Assembly: GCF_002095485.1 (NCBI RefSeq)
Contig: NZ_MLFS01000008.1
Location: 45,786-109,785, forward strand
Length of the DNA stretch: 64,000 nt
Direction of reading: 5' to 3'
Origin: Pantoea wallisii
GTDB taxonomy: Bacteria > Pseudomonadota > Gammaproteobacteria > Enterobacterales > Enterobacteriaceae
Shown: piece after piece, positions 30,429 to 39,120 of the stretch
How the letters are laid out: each line of letters begins with the position of its first letter
Numbering within the stretch: position 1 is the stretch's first letter
Position numbers and translations under genes: made by a program
Notes under the pieces: model-generated
Database searches by the model: none
The model's input: the letters and a program-made list of their open reading frames with translations, nothing else
What the model was told of the DNA's origin: nothing

Positions 30429-30860
30429 TCACTTACCAAAGCCGTTTGCCGGTTTAAAGGTGTTTTCCACCACCGGTTTGGCATCGGTTTGCACCACGTG
30501 ACACTGCAGGCAGAAGTAGCGACGCGGTGAAACGGTGCTGCTCACCAGACCGTCACGATCGGTGAAGTGCGTGGGGCTGACGCGCGGTGCGCCGGTAGTG
30601 AGATAGCTCTGCGTGCCGTGACACTGCAGGCAGCGATTGATGTTTTTCGTCACCTGATAGCCATCCACGCTGTGCGGAATCACCGGCGGCTGGTTCACGT
30701 AGTTCAGCGGCTGACGGCTCTGCTCTTTCGGTTGATGGATGGTGCCCTGCTGCGTCGCGGTCACCTCCGGCGACTGATTGAGATCGACGCCGTTACCGGC
30801 GTATACCACGCCGCCCAGCATCAGGGCGGCAACGGTTATAAGGGTGATTAAGCGTTTCAT
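30429..30860 (-). CDS. napB: Diheme cytochrome NapB, small subunit of periplasmic nitrate reductase
   Basis: Periplasmic electron-transfer subunit that accepts electrons from NapC and reduces NapA. The 143-aa precursor has a signal peptide ([20 protein letters not shown]) and two heme motifs, CLQCH in RCLQCHGTQ and in FCLQCHVVQ. Conserved histidines in [10 protein letters not shown] and SPTHFTDR provide the distal ligands. The gene lies 11 bp after the repaired napA stop. Confidence 0.95.
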   Translation of the reverse strand: MKRLITLITVAALMLGGVVYAGNGVDLNQSPEVTATQQGTIHQPKEQSRQPLNYVNQPPVIPHSVDGYQVTKNINRCLQCHGTQSYLTTGAPRVSPTHFTDRDGLVSSTVSPRRYFCLQCHVVQTDAKPVVENTFKPANGFGK

Positions 30861-30871
30861 TGCATCCTGCC

Positions 30872-33357
30872 TTAAATTTTAACCAGCTTAACGGCGCATT
30901 TTTTGTAATCGGTCTGCTTCGACAGCGGATCGGTTGCGTCCAGCGTGACATTGTTCGCCAGCACGCCCGCATCGAAGAACGGCATAAACACCAGCCTTTC
31001 GGCGGCTGGTTGCGACCGCGCGTCTCAATGGTGGCGATGGTTTCACCGCGGCGTGATACCACGCGCACTTTCTCGCCACGGCGGAAGCCACGATCTTTGG
31101 CATCCAGCGGATGGATATACAGCAGTGCCTGCGGAACAGCGCGATGCAGCTCCGGTACGCGCCGCGTCAGGGTGCCGGTGTGCCAGTGCTCCAGCACGCG
31201 ACCGGTGCAGAACCACAGGTCATACTCTGCATCCGGCGCCTCTGCCGGTGGCTCATATGGCAGCGCGAAGATAGTCGCTTTGCCGTCTGCTTTGCCGTAA
31301 AAACGCACGCCCTCACCCGCCTTCACATAGCTGTCGTAGCCTTCGCGGTAGCGCCAGCGCGTCTCTTTGCCGTCCACCACCGGCCAGCGCAGGCCGCGCG
31401 CCTGATGGTAGGCGTCGAACGGCGCGAGATCGTGACCGTGGCCGCGACCAAAGCTGGCGTACTCTTCAAACAGCCCTTTCTGGATGTAGAAGCCAAACTC
31501 ACGCGCTTCATCGTTCAGCTGGTCGTCCGCCACTTCGCTTAGCGGGAACTGATTTACCTGACCATTGGCATACAGCACGTCATACAGGGTTTTCTCTTTC
31601 AGCTCCGGATGCTGCGCAATCAGCGCCTGCGGCCAGACATCGGCCACGCGGAAGCGTTTTGAGAAGGTCACCAACTGCCACAGGTCAGATTTGGCCTCGC
31701 CCGGCGCTTTCACCTGCTGATGCCAGAACTGTGTACGGCGCTCGGCGTTGCCGTAGGCGCCCTCTTTCTCAATCCACATGGCGGTTGGCAGAATCAGGTC
31801 CGCCGACAGTGCGCTAACGGTGGGGTAAGGATCGGATACCACGATAAAGTTGCGCGCATCGCGCCAGCCTGGCATACGCTCCTGCGTCAGGTTCGGGCCG
31901 GCCTGCATGTTGTTGTTGCACATCACCCAGTAGGCGTTCAGCGTGCCATCTTTCAGCGCCCGATCCTGCGCCACGGCGTGCAGGCCCACTTTGGCCGGTA
32001 CCGTGCCCGCTGGCAGCTTCCACAGTTTCTCTGCGGTGGCGCGGTGTTTATCGTTGGTCACCACCATGTCGGCTGGCAAACGGTGAGAGAAAGTGCCCAC
32101 TTCACGTGCCGTACCGCAGGCCGATGGCTGGCCGGTCAGCGAGAAAGGCCCGGTGCCCGGACGGGAGATTTTGCCGGTGAGCAGGTGCAGGTTGTAGCAC
32201 AGGTTATTGGCCCACACGCCGCGCGTATGCTGATTGAAACCCATGGTCCAGTAGGAGACCACCTTGATGTCAGGATTGGCATAGAGCTCCGCCAGCGCGA
32301 TCAGCTGATCCTGCTCAACGCCGCTCATGGCGCTGGCTTTCTCAACTGTGTACTCCGCAACAAACTTCGCGTACTCATCAAAGCTGATCGGCGTTGATTC
32401 GCCGCTGTCCGGATTCTTCGCGGACGCCTGGCGCGGATCGGTCGGACGCAGGCCGTAGCCGATATCGGTTACGCCTTTGTGCAGCGTGACGTGATTTTGC
32501 AGGAAGGTTTTATCAACTTTGTTGTTCTGGATGATGTAATTGGCGATGAAGTTAAGGATCGCCAGATCGCTCTGCGGCGTGAACACCATGCCATTGTCCG
32601 CCAGCTCAAAACTGCGGTGGCGGTAAGTGGAGAGCACCGCCACTTTGACGTTGTCGCTGCTCAGGCGACGTGCCGTGACGCGTGACCAGAGAATCGGGTG
32701 CATCTCCGCCATGTTGGAGCCCCACAGCACAAATGCATCGGCCTGCTCGATATCGTCATAGCAGCCCATCGGTTCATCCATGCCGAAAGTACGCATGAAA
32801 CCCACTACCGCCGATGCCATGCAGTGACGCGCATTTGGATCCAGATTGTTAGTGCGGAAGCCCGCTTTCATCAGCTTGGAGGCCGCATAGCCCTCCCATA
32901 CCGTCCACTGACCGGAGCCGAACATCCCGACGGAATCCGGGCCGTTGGCTTTCAGCGCGGCTTTGAACTTCTCCTCCATGATATCGAACGCCTGATCCCA
33001 GCTCACCGGGGTGAACTCGCCGTTCTTATCAAATTTACCGTTGGTCATGCGCAACAGCGGCTGCGTCAGACGATCTTTCCCGTACATGATCTTCGGCAGA
33101 AAATAGCCTTTGATACAGTTGAGGCCCCGGTTCACCTCGGCCTGCGGATCGCCCTGCGAGGCCACTACGCGCCCATCCTGGGTACCGACGAGCACGCCGC
33201 AGCCGGTTCCGCAGAAGCGGCACGGCGCTTTCTCCCAGCGAATCGGTGCCGCCAGTGAGCCGGCCGCTTGGGTGACGGTAGGAATGGTTAATCCGGCAGC
33301 CGTTGCAGCAGCAGCCGCCGCATTGGCCTTCATAAAATCACGACGACTTAAGTTCAT
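30872..33357 (-). CDS. napA: Periplasmic nitrate reductase catalytic subunit NapA (one apparent 1-bp frameshift)
   Basis: Molybdopterin-guanine-dinucleotide enzyme that reduces nitrate to nitrite in the periplasm. It has a Tat signal ([15 protein letters not shown]), the [4Fe-4S] cysteines [10 protein letters not shown] plus CIKGYF, and the molybdenum-ligand cysteine in [11 protein letters not shown]. The frame is lost near 30995, after GRNQPPKG. Restoring one C (GGCTGG to GGCCTGG) gives LVFMPFF and runs in frame to the natural end KCAVKLVKI at 30872, producing 828 aa, exactly the E. coli length. As it stands, the frame would run on into napB with an altered C-terminus. A consensus error is the simplest explanation. 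Confidence 0.92.
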
Positions 33358-33632
33358 GACGCTTCCTTACAAGGTTCTTCAATTTCATCCTGCTGGTGAT
33401 AAACCAGCGATACCGCCAGCACATCCGGGATGTTGCGGGTGGCTTCAATATTTTTCAGCAGCGCAGCGCTGTCAGCAGCGCCCAGCGTCACGGCCAGCGT
33501 GCCGCGTGCCGCGTCTTCAGCGGCGATATCGCTCTCGGGAAAGGCCAGCAGCGCCTGTTTTACGGCCGGGATCGACGCCGGACGCGCCTGAATCACCAGG
33601 CCACACACGTGCCAGCTTTCGTTATGGTTCAT
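33354..33632 (-). CDS. napD: NapD, NapA-specific maturation chaperone
   Basis: Small cytoplasmic chaperone of 92 aa (E. coli 87) that binds the Tat signal peptide of NapA until the cofactor is inserted. It has the NapD-family N-terminal strand [13 protein letters not shown] and ferredoxin-like fold length. It overlaps napF by 11 bp and napA by 4 bp (ATGA), fitting coupled synthesis with its client. Confidence 0.93.
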   Translation of the reverse strand: MNHNESWHVCGLVIQARPASIPAVKQALLAFPESDIAAEDAARGTLAVTLGAADSAALLKNIEATRNIPDVLAVSLVYHQQDEIEEPCKEAS

Positions 33633-34092
33633 GATGTAATCCTGTGGCTGAGACCGGGCACGGCGCGATACAGGCGCCGCAGCCGGTGCAGTGCTGCGGA
33701 AGGGTTTCTGGCTGTGCTATGCCGTTTGGCATCAAATGGAAACGGATGGCCTGCTGTTCACAGCTCTCCTGACAGCTGCGACAGCTCACACCGGCAAAGG
33801 TGATGCAGCGGCTGTCGATGCGGATGCGCTGCGTAAATGGCTGGCTTTCACGCGCGTGGAACAGCGGCTGGGGGCAGGCCCCGACGCAGGCGGCACAAAA
33901 CGTGCACTCGCCCTGCAAAAAATTGAGCTGCGGTGGTTCGCCTGCGCTCAGCGTAATGATGCCGGTTTCGCAGGCATCAACGCAGCGCGCGCAGCCGTCG
34001 CAGCCGCGATCCCCCCGCCACCAGGGCAAAGCTACGCCGCCGGCAGGCATAACGCGCTGGCCGGTAAAGAGTTCACGTCGCGACAGCGCCAT
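33622..34092 (-). CDS. napF: Ferredoxin-type protein NapF
   Basis: Cytoplasmic iron-sulfur protein of 156 aa, thought to help assemble or load iron-sulfur clusters of NapA. Four cysteine clusters are visible: CDGCARCVDAC, CTFCAACVGAC, CRSCQESC and CTGCGACIAPC. It is the first gene of the operon, with a GAGGTG ribosome-binding site. The gene order is napF-D-A-B-C; the napG and napH genes found between A and B in E. coli are missing. NarP/FNR control is expected but no site was assigned with confidence. Confidence 0.93.
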   Translation of the reverse strand: MALSRRELFTGQRVMPAGGVALPWWRGDRGCDGCARCVDACETGIITLSAGEPPQLNFLQGECTFCAACVGACPQPLFHARESQPFTQRIRIDSRCITFAGVSCRSCQESCEQQAIRFHLMPNGIAQPETLPQHCTGCGACIAPCPVSATGLHHEP

Positions 34093-34210
34093 CAGCTCAC
34101 CTCAATGCGGGGAATAGATCGATGGCGCGTAAAATAACCTGACGTTATTAAGGGCTATATCACCCGAAAGGCGTAATTGCCGACGCCGGATCAAGGGAAA
34201 GGTAAATGAA

Positions 34211-34238
34211 ATAAAAACGGGGGCCGAATGGCCCCCGC
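34211..34238 (-). terminator. Rho-independent terminator of ansP
   Basis: CGGGGGC / GCCCCCG forms a strong stem in the 18-45 bp after the ansP stop, followed on the minus strand by TTTTTATTTC. Confidence 0.85.
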
Positions 34239-34256
34239 AGATGAGAATGGCTGCGA

Positions 34257-35759
34257 TTAACGCGAGCTATCTTCCGCCAGTTTGCGTGATGCATCATCCT
34301 GATCGTCATGATGATGGTCGTGCTCTTTCAGCGCTTCGGCCTGCACGCGCTTGCGCACGCCAAACCAGCCCAGCACCAGCAGCACGGCGATCAACGGAAT
34401 AGAGGCGATGGTGTAGGTTCCGTTCGGATAGTCAAACGCCATCAGCACCAGCACGCTGACCAGGAACAGCAGCGTCAGCCAGGAGGTAAACGGTGCCCAC
34501 GGCAGCTTAAAGCCGACATCTTCCGCCTTGCCCTCTTTAATCGCTTTGCGCAGACGCATCTGACACACCACGATAAAGCCCCATGACGAGATGATGCCCA
34601 ACGACGCCACGTTCAGCACGATCTCAAATACCTGCGACGGCACATAGTAGTTGAGCACCACGCCCACCACATAGACGGCAATGGTGACCAGAATACCGGC
34701 GTACGGCACCTGCTGTTTGCTCATCTTCGACATGAACTGGGGTGCAGAGCCGCCCATCGACATGGAGCGCAGAATACGGCCGGTTGAGTAGAGGCCCGAG
34801 TTGAGGCTCGACAGTGCGGCGCTCAGCACCACAATGTTCATGATGCTGCCGACATACGGCACGCCCAGCTTCGAGAAGAAGGTCACAAACGGACTCTGTC
34901 CTGCCTGATAGGCGTTCCACGGCAGCAGCAGCACCAGCAGCACCACTGAACCAACATAGAACAGGCCGATACGCCAGATCACGCTGTTGATGGCTTTAGG
35001 CAGCATGGTTTTCGGGTCTTTACATTCGCCTGCCGCCGTACCCACCAGCTCAATCGAGGCGAACGCAAAGACGACCCCCTGTACCAGTACCAGCGCCGGC
35101 AGCAGACCGTGCGGGAACAGGCCACCGTTGTCGGTGATCAGGTGGAAGCCTGTGGTATTGCCATCCAGCGGCTTACCGCTGCCGAGGAACACCACGCCGA
35201 CGATGAGGAAGATGACAATCGCCAGTACCTTAACCAGCGCAAACCAGAACTCCATCTCGGCGAACCACTTCACGCCGATCATGTTCATGGTGCCGACAAT
35301 CGCCAGCGCGCCGAGGGCAAACACCCACTGCGGCACATCGCCAAACGCGCCCCAGTAGTGCATATAGAGCGCTACCGCGGTGATATCCACGATCCCGGTC
35401 ATTGCCCAGTTAACGAAGTACATCCAGCCCGCCACGTATGACGCTTTTTCCCCAAGGAATTCACGCGCATAAGAGACAAAGCTGCCGCTGGAGGGACGGT
35501 GTAACACCAGTTCACCCAGCGCACGGAGAATAAAGAAGGAGAAGATACCGCATACCAGATAAACCAGTGCCAGTGCCGGACCGGCCATTTGCAGACGCGC
35601 GCCGGCGCCTAAAAATAGCCCTGTACCAATAGCACCGCCGATAGCGATCATTTGTACCTGACGGTTACCCATAGCTTTGTGGTAACCGGTGTCGTGAGAG
35701 TTAAGCCAGCGCCTTCTCGCAGCACGCTGTTCGGCTGGAGTTTTTTTAGTAGATTTCAT
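34257..35759 (-). CDS. ansP: L-asparagine permease AnsP
   Basis: Inner-membrane amino acid/proton symporter of the APC superfamily, 500 aa with about twelve transmembrane helices. Blocks almost identical to E. coli AnsP include the first helix MGNRQVQMIAIGGAIGTGLF and the later GLYSTGRILRSMSMGGSAP. The start at 35759 has an AGGAAAG site at good spacing; the ATG at 35786 is upstream of that and less likely. The C-terminal tail has a histidine/aspartate-rich run (EHDHHHDDQDD) not seen in E. coli. It is monocistronic with its own terminator. Confidence 0.95.
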   Translation of the reverse strand: MKSTKKTPAEQRAARRRWLNSHDTGYHKAMGNRQVQMIAIGGAIGTGLFLGAGARLQMAGPALALVYLVCGIFSFFILRALGELVLHRPSSGSFVSYAREFLGEKASYVAGWMYFVNWAMTGIVDITAVALYMHYWGAFGDVPQWVFALGALAIVGTMNMIGVKWFAEMEFWFALVKVLAIVIFLIVGVVFLGSGKPLDGNTTGFHLITDNGGLFPHGLLPALVLVQGVVFAFASIELVGTAAGECKDPKTMLPKAINSVIWRIGLFYVGSVVLLVLLLPWNAYQAGQSPFVTFFSKLGVPYVGSIMNIVVLSAALSSLNSGLYSTGRILRSMSMGGSAPQFMSKMSKQQVPYAGILVTIAVYVVGVVLNYYVPSQVFEIVLNVASLGIISSWGFIVVCQMRLRKAIKEGKAEDVGFKLPWAPFTSWLTLLFLVSVLVLMAFDYPNGTYTIASIPLIAVLLVLGWFGVRKRVQAEALKEHDHHHDDQDDASRKLAEDSSR

Positions 35760-35973
35760 AGCTTTCCTGTTTGTCCTGACCATCAATCACCGTGTAACCA
35801 ATCGATTGCGCCCGACGGTGCGAAATGGGGTAAAACCCACTGCCCACGCGGCAGAACGATGTCGCGCGGCGAACCGGGAAATTACGGCGATGAATCCTAC
35901 CCGTTCTGCATGAACGAAGCAAAATATACTGGCTGGCTGCACGGGATGATTTGTAATAATCCATCGCGACGCA

Positions 35974-36001
35974 CAAAAAAACCGGCCAACAGGGTGGCCG
36001 G
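35974..36001 (-). terminator. Rho-independent terminator of the BhsA-like gene
   Basis: CCGGCCA / TGGCCGG stem with a 6-nt loop, followed on the minus strand by seven T residues, about 50 bp downstream of the small exported protein gene. Confidence 0.85.
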
Positions 36002-36049
36002 TAAAAGAGAGGGCTACAGGAAAATTTTACTCAGAGGGTAATACAGGGC

Positions 36050-36322
36050 TTAACGGTAAATCTCAGCGCTGCCGCTCCACATGCTGGAATCGCCTGGATT
36101 CTGTACGCCAATCACGCGATAGTGGCTGGCGCCCTGCTCTTCCGCTTTTTGCGACAGATGGCGGGTGGCATCGTCCAGCGAACCGCGTACGCCGCTAATA
36201 GTGACGGTACCGGCGCTTTGCAGATTTTGCGCTTCGCGCTCACTAAGCGGTGACGCGGCAAACGTGGTAAAACTTGCAGTAGCAAGCAGTGCAGCACTCA
36301 TAATGGCATAGCGTGTCTTCAT
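36050..36322 (-). CDS. BhsA/McbA-like DUF1471 small exported protein
   Basis: 90-aa protein with a clear signal peptide (KTRYAIMSAALLATASFTTFA, cleaved before ASPLSERE) and one DUF1471 (YhcN/BhsA) domain: TVTISGVRGSLDDATRHLSQKAEEQGASHYRVIGV. Family members are periplasmic or outer-membrane stress and biofilm proteins; the family is large and the exact orthologue cannot be named. Monocistronic with its own terminator. Confidence 0.88.
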   Translation of the reverse strand: MKTRYAIMSAALLATASFTTFAASPLSEREAQNLQSAGTVTISGVRGSLDDATRHLSQKAEEQGASHYRVIGVQNPGDSSMWSGSAEIYR

Positions 36323-36563
36323 CAGATGCTCCTGTTCTTGCGGGATAAAAGCCGTTTACGCCTTAAAGTATTCATGAAAGCGTGCAAACCAGGCTGCGCC
36401 TGCGGTAAAGGCGTTCAATAAATCGCCAGTAAAGCGCAAAAAGTCCAGGGAACCGTAAAGAGATATGGATTTCTCTGCGAAAAGTAACCTGATGTGACGA
36501 TTTCAGGCTCGCCGTAACTCTGCGGCTGGCTTATAATCCCCCGCTCTTTTAAGGGTTATTGCC

Positions 36564-38252
36564 GTGATAGTAAAACGTCCTGTTACCCGCACCATGGCCC
36601 GGGCCCTCAGCGTTGTCGTGTTACTTTCGTTGCTGACCACCGGACTGGCGCTGCTAACGCTCTCAAGCAGTCTGCGCGACGCCGAAGCGGTAAATGTCGC
36701 CGGTTCACTGCGCATGCAAATCTATCGCCTGGCGTGGGACAGCACGCGCGATCCGCAGCAGCTGGCGCAACACATGCAGGACTACCAGCAGACGCTGGAA
36801 TCGCCCGCGCTGCGGCATCTGGAACATTTTTGGGTACCGGCGGAAGTGACCAGCCGCTATCGCTATCTGCGCGATAGCTGGCCGCGATTGCAGCAAACTC
36901 TGCAGCCGGGTCATGCGCAGGTTTATCAGCAGCGGGTAGCGAGCTACGTCAGCGAGATAGACCGCTTTGTGCTCGCGGTGCAGCACTACGCTGAGCTGAA
37001 AATGCATCTGGTGGCTGCCAGCAGTCTGTTTGGCCTGCTGGCGATTGTCGCGCTGGCCCTGTGGACCATCCGCTTTATTCGCCGCAATGTAGTGCGCCCG
37101 CTGGATGCGTTGGTGACAGCCAGTCAGTATATCGAGCAGGCCAATTTTAATTTTCCGGCTCTGCCGGTTGCGCAGCCCACTGAACTCGGCGTGCTGGCGC
37201 AGGCCTTTACCACCATGGCAGAGCGACTGCACTCGCACTATCGCCTGCTGGAGCTGGCGGTACGCAATAAAACAGAAGATTTAACCCAGGCCAACCGCAC
37301 GCTGTCGCTGCTCTATGAGAGTTCGCAGGTGCTGACCAGCAGCCCGCTCAATCCGGAACTGTTTCAGGGGTTGCTGCGGCTGGTACAGCGGCGTGAAGCG
37401 CTGGTGGTGCTAAAAATCGTTAGTGACGAGATGAGCTTTCAGGCTGGCGTGGCCGAAGAAACGCTGAGCTGGCAGCGTCTGCCGCTGCAGCAGGAAGATC
37501 AGCGCCTTGGCGAGCTCTGCTGGCAAACGCGACGCATGCCGCCAGCCGACGAGCTGATGCAGAGCCTGGCGAATATGCTGGCACGCGCCGTATGGATCTG
37601 GCAAACGCAGAAGCAGTATCAGCAGATGATGTTAATCGAAGAGCGCGCAACCATCGCCCGCGAACTGCACGATTCGCTGGCGCAGTCGCTATCATTCTTA
37701 CGCATTCAGCTAACGCTGCTGCGCCGCAACGTCGATGACAGCCAGCCACAGGCTCAGGCGATCATCGCCGATTTTGACCGGGCGCTGGCGGAGGCGTATC
37801 AGCAGCTGCGCGAACTGCTTACTACGTTCCGTCTGACCATTGAACAGGCCGATCTGGCGCAGGCGATGCAGGCGATGATCGCCCCCCTGCAGGAGCAGTC
37901 GCAGGCGGTCATTACATTCGACTACCAGCCGGGCCTGCAAACGCTGGATGCACAGCAGCAGGTACATGTGCTGCAAATTGCCCGCGAGGCGCTGCTCAAC
38001 GCGATTCGTCATGCACAGGCGCAGCAGATTCAGATTTGCTATCAACGTGTCGCTGATGAGGAGCACGTGCTCACTATTGACGATGATGGCTGTGGCATCC
38101 GCAGCGTGGAAGAGCCGCCGGGCCACTACGGCCTGACGATTATGGCCGAGCGCGCCGCGCGCCTGTCCGGCACGCTGATGATTACGCCTCAGACGCAGGG
38201 TACGCGCGTCACACTGCGCTTTCCTGCCCGCCCCGCACACCGGCTGGCTTAA
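36564..38252 (+). CDS. narQ: Nitrate/nitrite sensor histidine kinase NarQ
   Basis: Inner-membrane sensor with two transmembrane helices flanking a periplasmic nitrate-binding domain; the P-box-like helix LRDAEAVNVAGSLRMQIYRLAWD is conserved. HAMP and a GAF-like region lead to the HPK7 kinase H-box with His369 in TIARELHDSLAQSLSFLRIQL and the ATPase segment LTIDDDGCGI...GHYGLTIM. 562 aa (E. coli 566). The GTG start is supported by the identical N-terminus MIVKRPV. It lies 39 bp upstream of narP, so the pair is probably co-expressed; in E. coli the two genes are apart. Confidence 0.95.
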   Translation: MIVKRPVTRTMARALSVVVLLSLLTTGLALLTLSSSLRDAEAVNVAGSLRMQIYRLAWDSTRDPQQLAQHMQDYQQTLESPALRHLEHFWVPAEVTSRYRYLRDSWPRLQQTLQPGHAQVYQQRVASYVSEIDRFVLAVQHYAELKMHLVAASSLFGLLAIVALALWTIRFIRRNVVRPLDALVTASQYIEQANFNFPALPVAQPTELGVLAQAFTTMAERLHSHYRLLELAVRNKTEDLTQANRTLSLLYESSQVLTSSPLNPELFQGLLRLVQRREALVVLKIVSDEMSFQAGVAEETLSWQRLPLQQEDQRLGELCWQTRRMPPADELMQSLANMLARAVWIWQTQKQYQQMMLIEERATIARELHDSLAQSLSFLRIQLTLLRRNVDDSQPQAQAIIADFDRALAEAYQQLRELLTTFRLTIEQADLAQAMQAMIAPLQEQSQAVITFDYQPGLQTLDAQQQVHVLQIAREALLNAIRHAQAQQIQICYQRVADEEHVLTIDDDGCGIRSVEEPPGHYGLTIMAERAARLSGTLMITPQTQGTRVTLRFPARPAHRLA

Positions 38253-38291
38253 CGCACTACACGACTACATGGACCGATGACTGGAGAATCT

Positions 38292-38924
38292 ATGGCTCAC
38301 CCTTCCCTGACAATCATGATCGTTGACGATCATCCGCTGATGCGCCGTGGCATCCGCCAGCTGCTGGCGCTGGAGCCGCGGCTGGAAGTGGTCGCCGAGG
38401 CCAATAACGGCACCGAGGCGCTGGCCGAAGCCCGCCGTCTGGCGCCCGATGTCATTCTGCTTGATCTCAATATGAAAGGCATGTCCGGTCTCGATACGCT
38501 GAAAGCGCTGCGCCATGAGGGCATTGCGGCACGCATTCTGGTGCTTACCGTCTCCGACGCGCGCAGTGACATCTACGCGATGGTAGATGCCGGTGCAGAT
38601 GGCTATCTGCTTAAAGATAGCGAGCCGGAGTGTCTGCTGGCGCAGGTGATGCGCGGCGCGCTGGGCGAGAGCGTGTTCAGTGACGTGGTGGCAGAGTATC
38701 TGGCTATCCGCCAGCCCAGCGCCAACCCCTTCAAACAGCTGACAGAACGGGAGCTGGATGTGCTGCAGGAGGTGGCGCGCGGGCTCTCCAATAAAGAGAT
38801 CGCCGCCACGCTGCATATCTCTGAAGAGACGGTAAAAGTGCATATCCGCAATCTGTTGCGTAAACTCGACGTACGCTCCCGCGTGGCGGCTACCGTGCTA
38901 TGGCTGGAGAGCCGCCATGTGTAG
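38292..38924 (+). CDS. narP: Nitrate/nitrite response regulator NarP
   Basis: NarL/FixJ-family regulator of 210 aa. The receiver domain has the acidic pair in IMIVDDHPLM and phospho-acceptor Asp58 in DVILLDLNMKGMSG; the C-terminal LuxR-type helix-turn-helix is LTERELDVLQEVARGLSNKEIA. It is closer to NarP than to NarL (MRRGIRQLLALEP, VLTVSDARSDI). The start at 38292 follows a GGAGAA site. Phosphorylated by NarQ, it should control the nap operon 4-5 kb away. Confidence 0.94.
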   Translation: MAHPSLTIMIVDDHPLMRRGIRQLLALEPRLEVVAEANNGTEALAEARRLAPDVILLDLNMKGMSGLDTLKALRHEGIAARILVLTVSDARSDIYAMVDAGADGYLLKDSEPECLLAQVMRGALGESVFSDVVAEYLAIRQPSANPFKQLTERELDVLQEVARGLSNKEIAATLHISEETVKVHIRNLLRKLDVRSRVAATVLWLESRHV

Positions 38925-39120
38925 CAGTGCACATAAAACTGCCGTGAGATTTACACTTTCTCCATAATTTATCCACGATTCTCTAATTTGCGCCGCGTAG
39001 AGTAGACAGCAGCAGGAGTTTTCAGGATCGCCCCTTGCACTCCGCCAGCGTGAAGCCGCCCGCGCCTCACGCTTCTTCTATAAAAAGTAAAATAATACGC
39101 AGCTGAGGAGTGTCGGTTTC

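Noticed and set aside
34093..34256. FNR box upstream of napF (TTG...GGATCAA)
   Set aside because: The half-sites are 18 bp apart end to end instead of 14, so they do not fit TTGAT-N4-ATCAA; control by FNR or NarP is expected but not shown.
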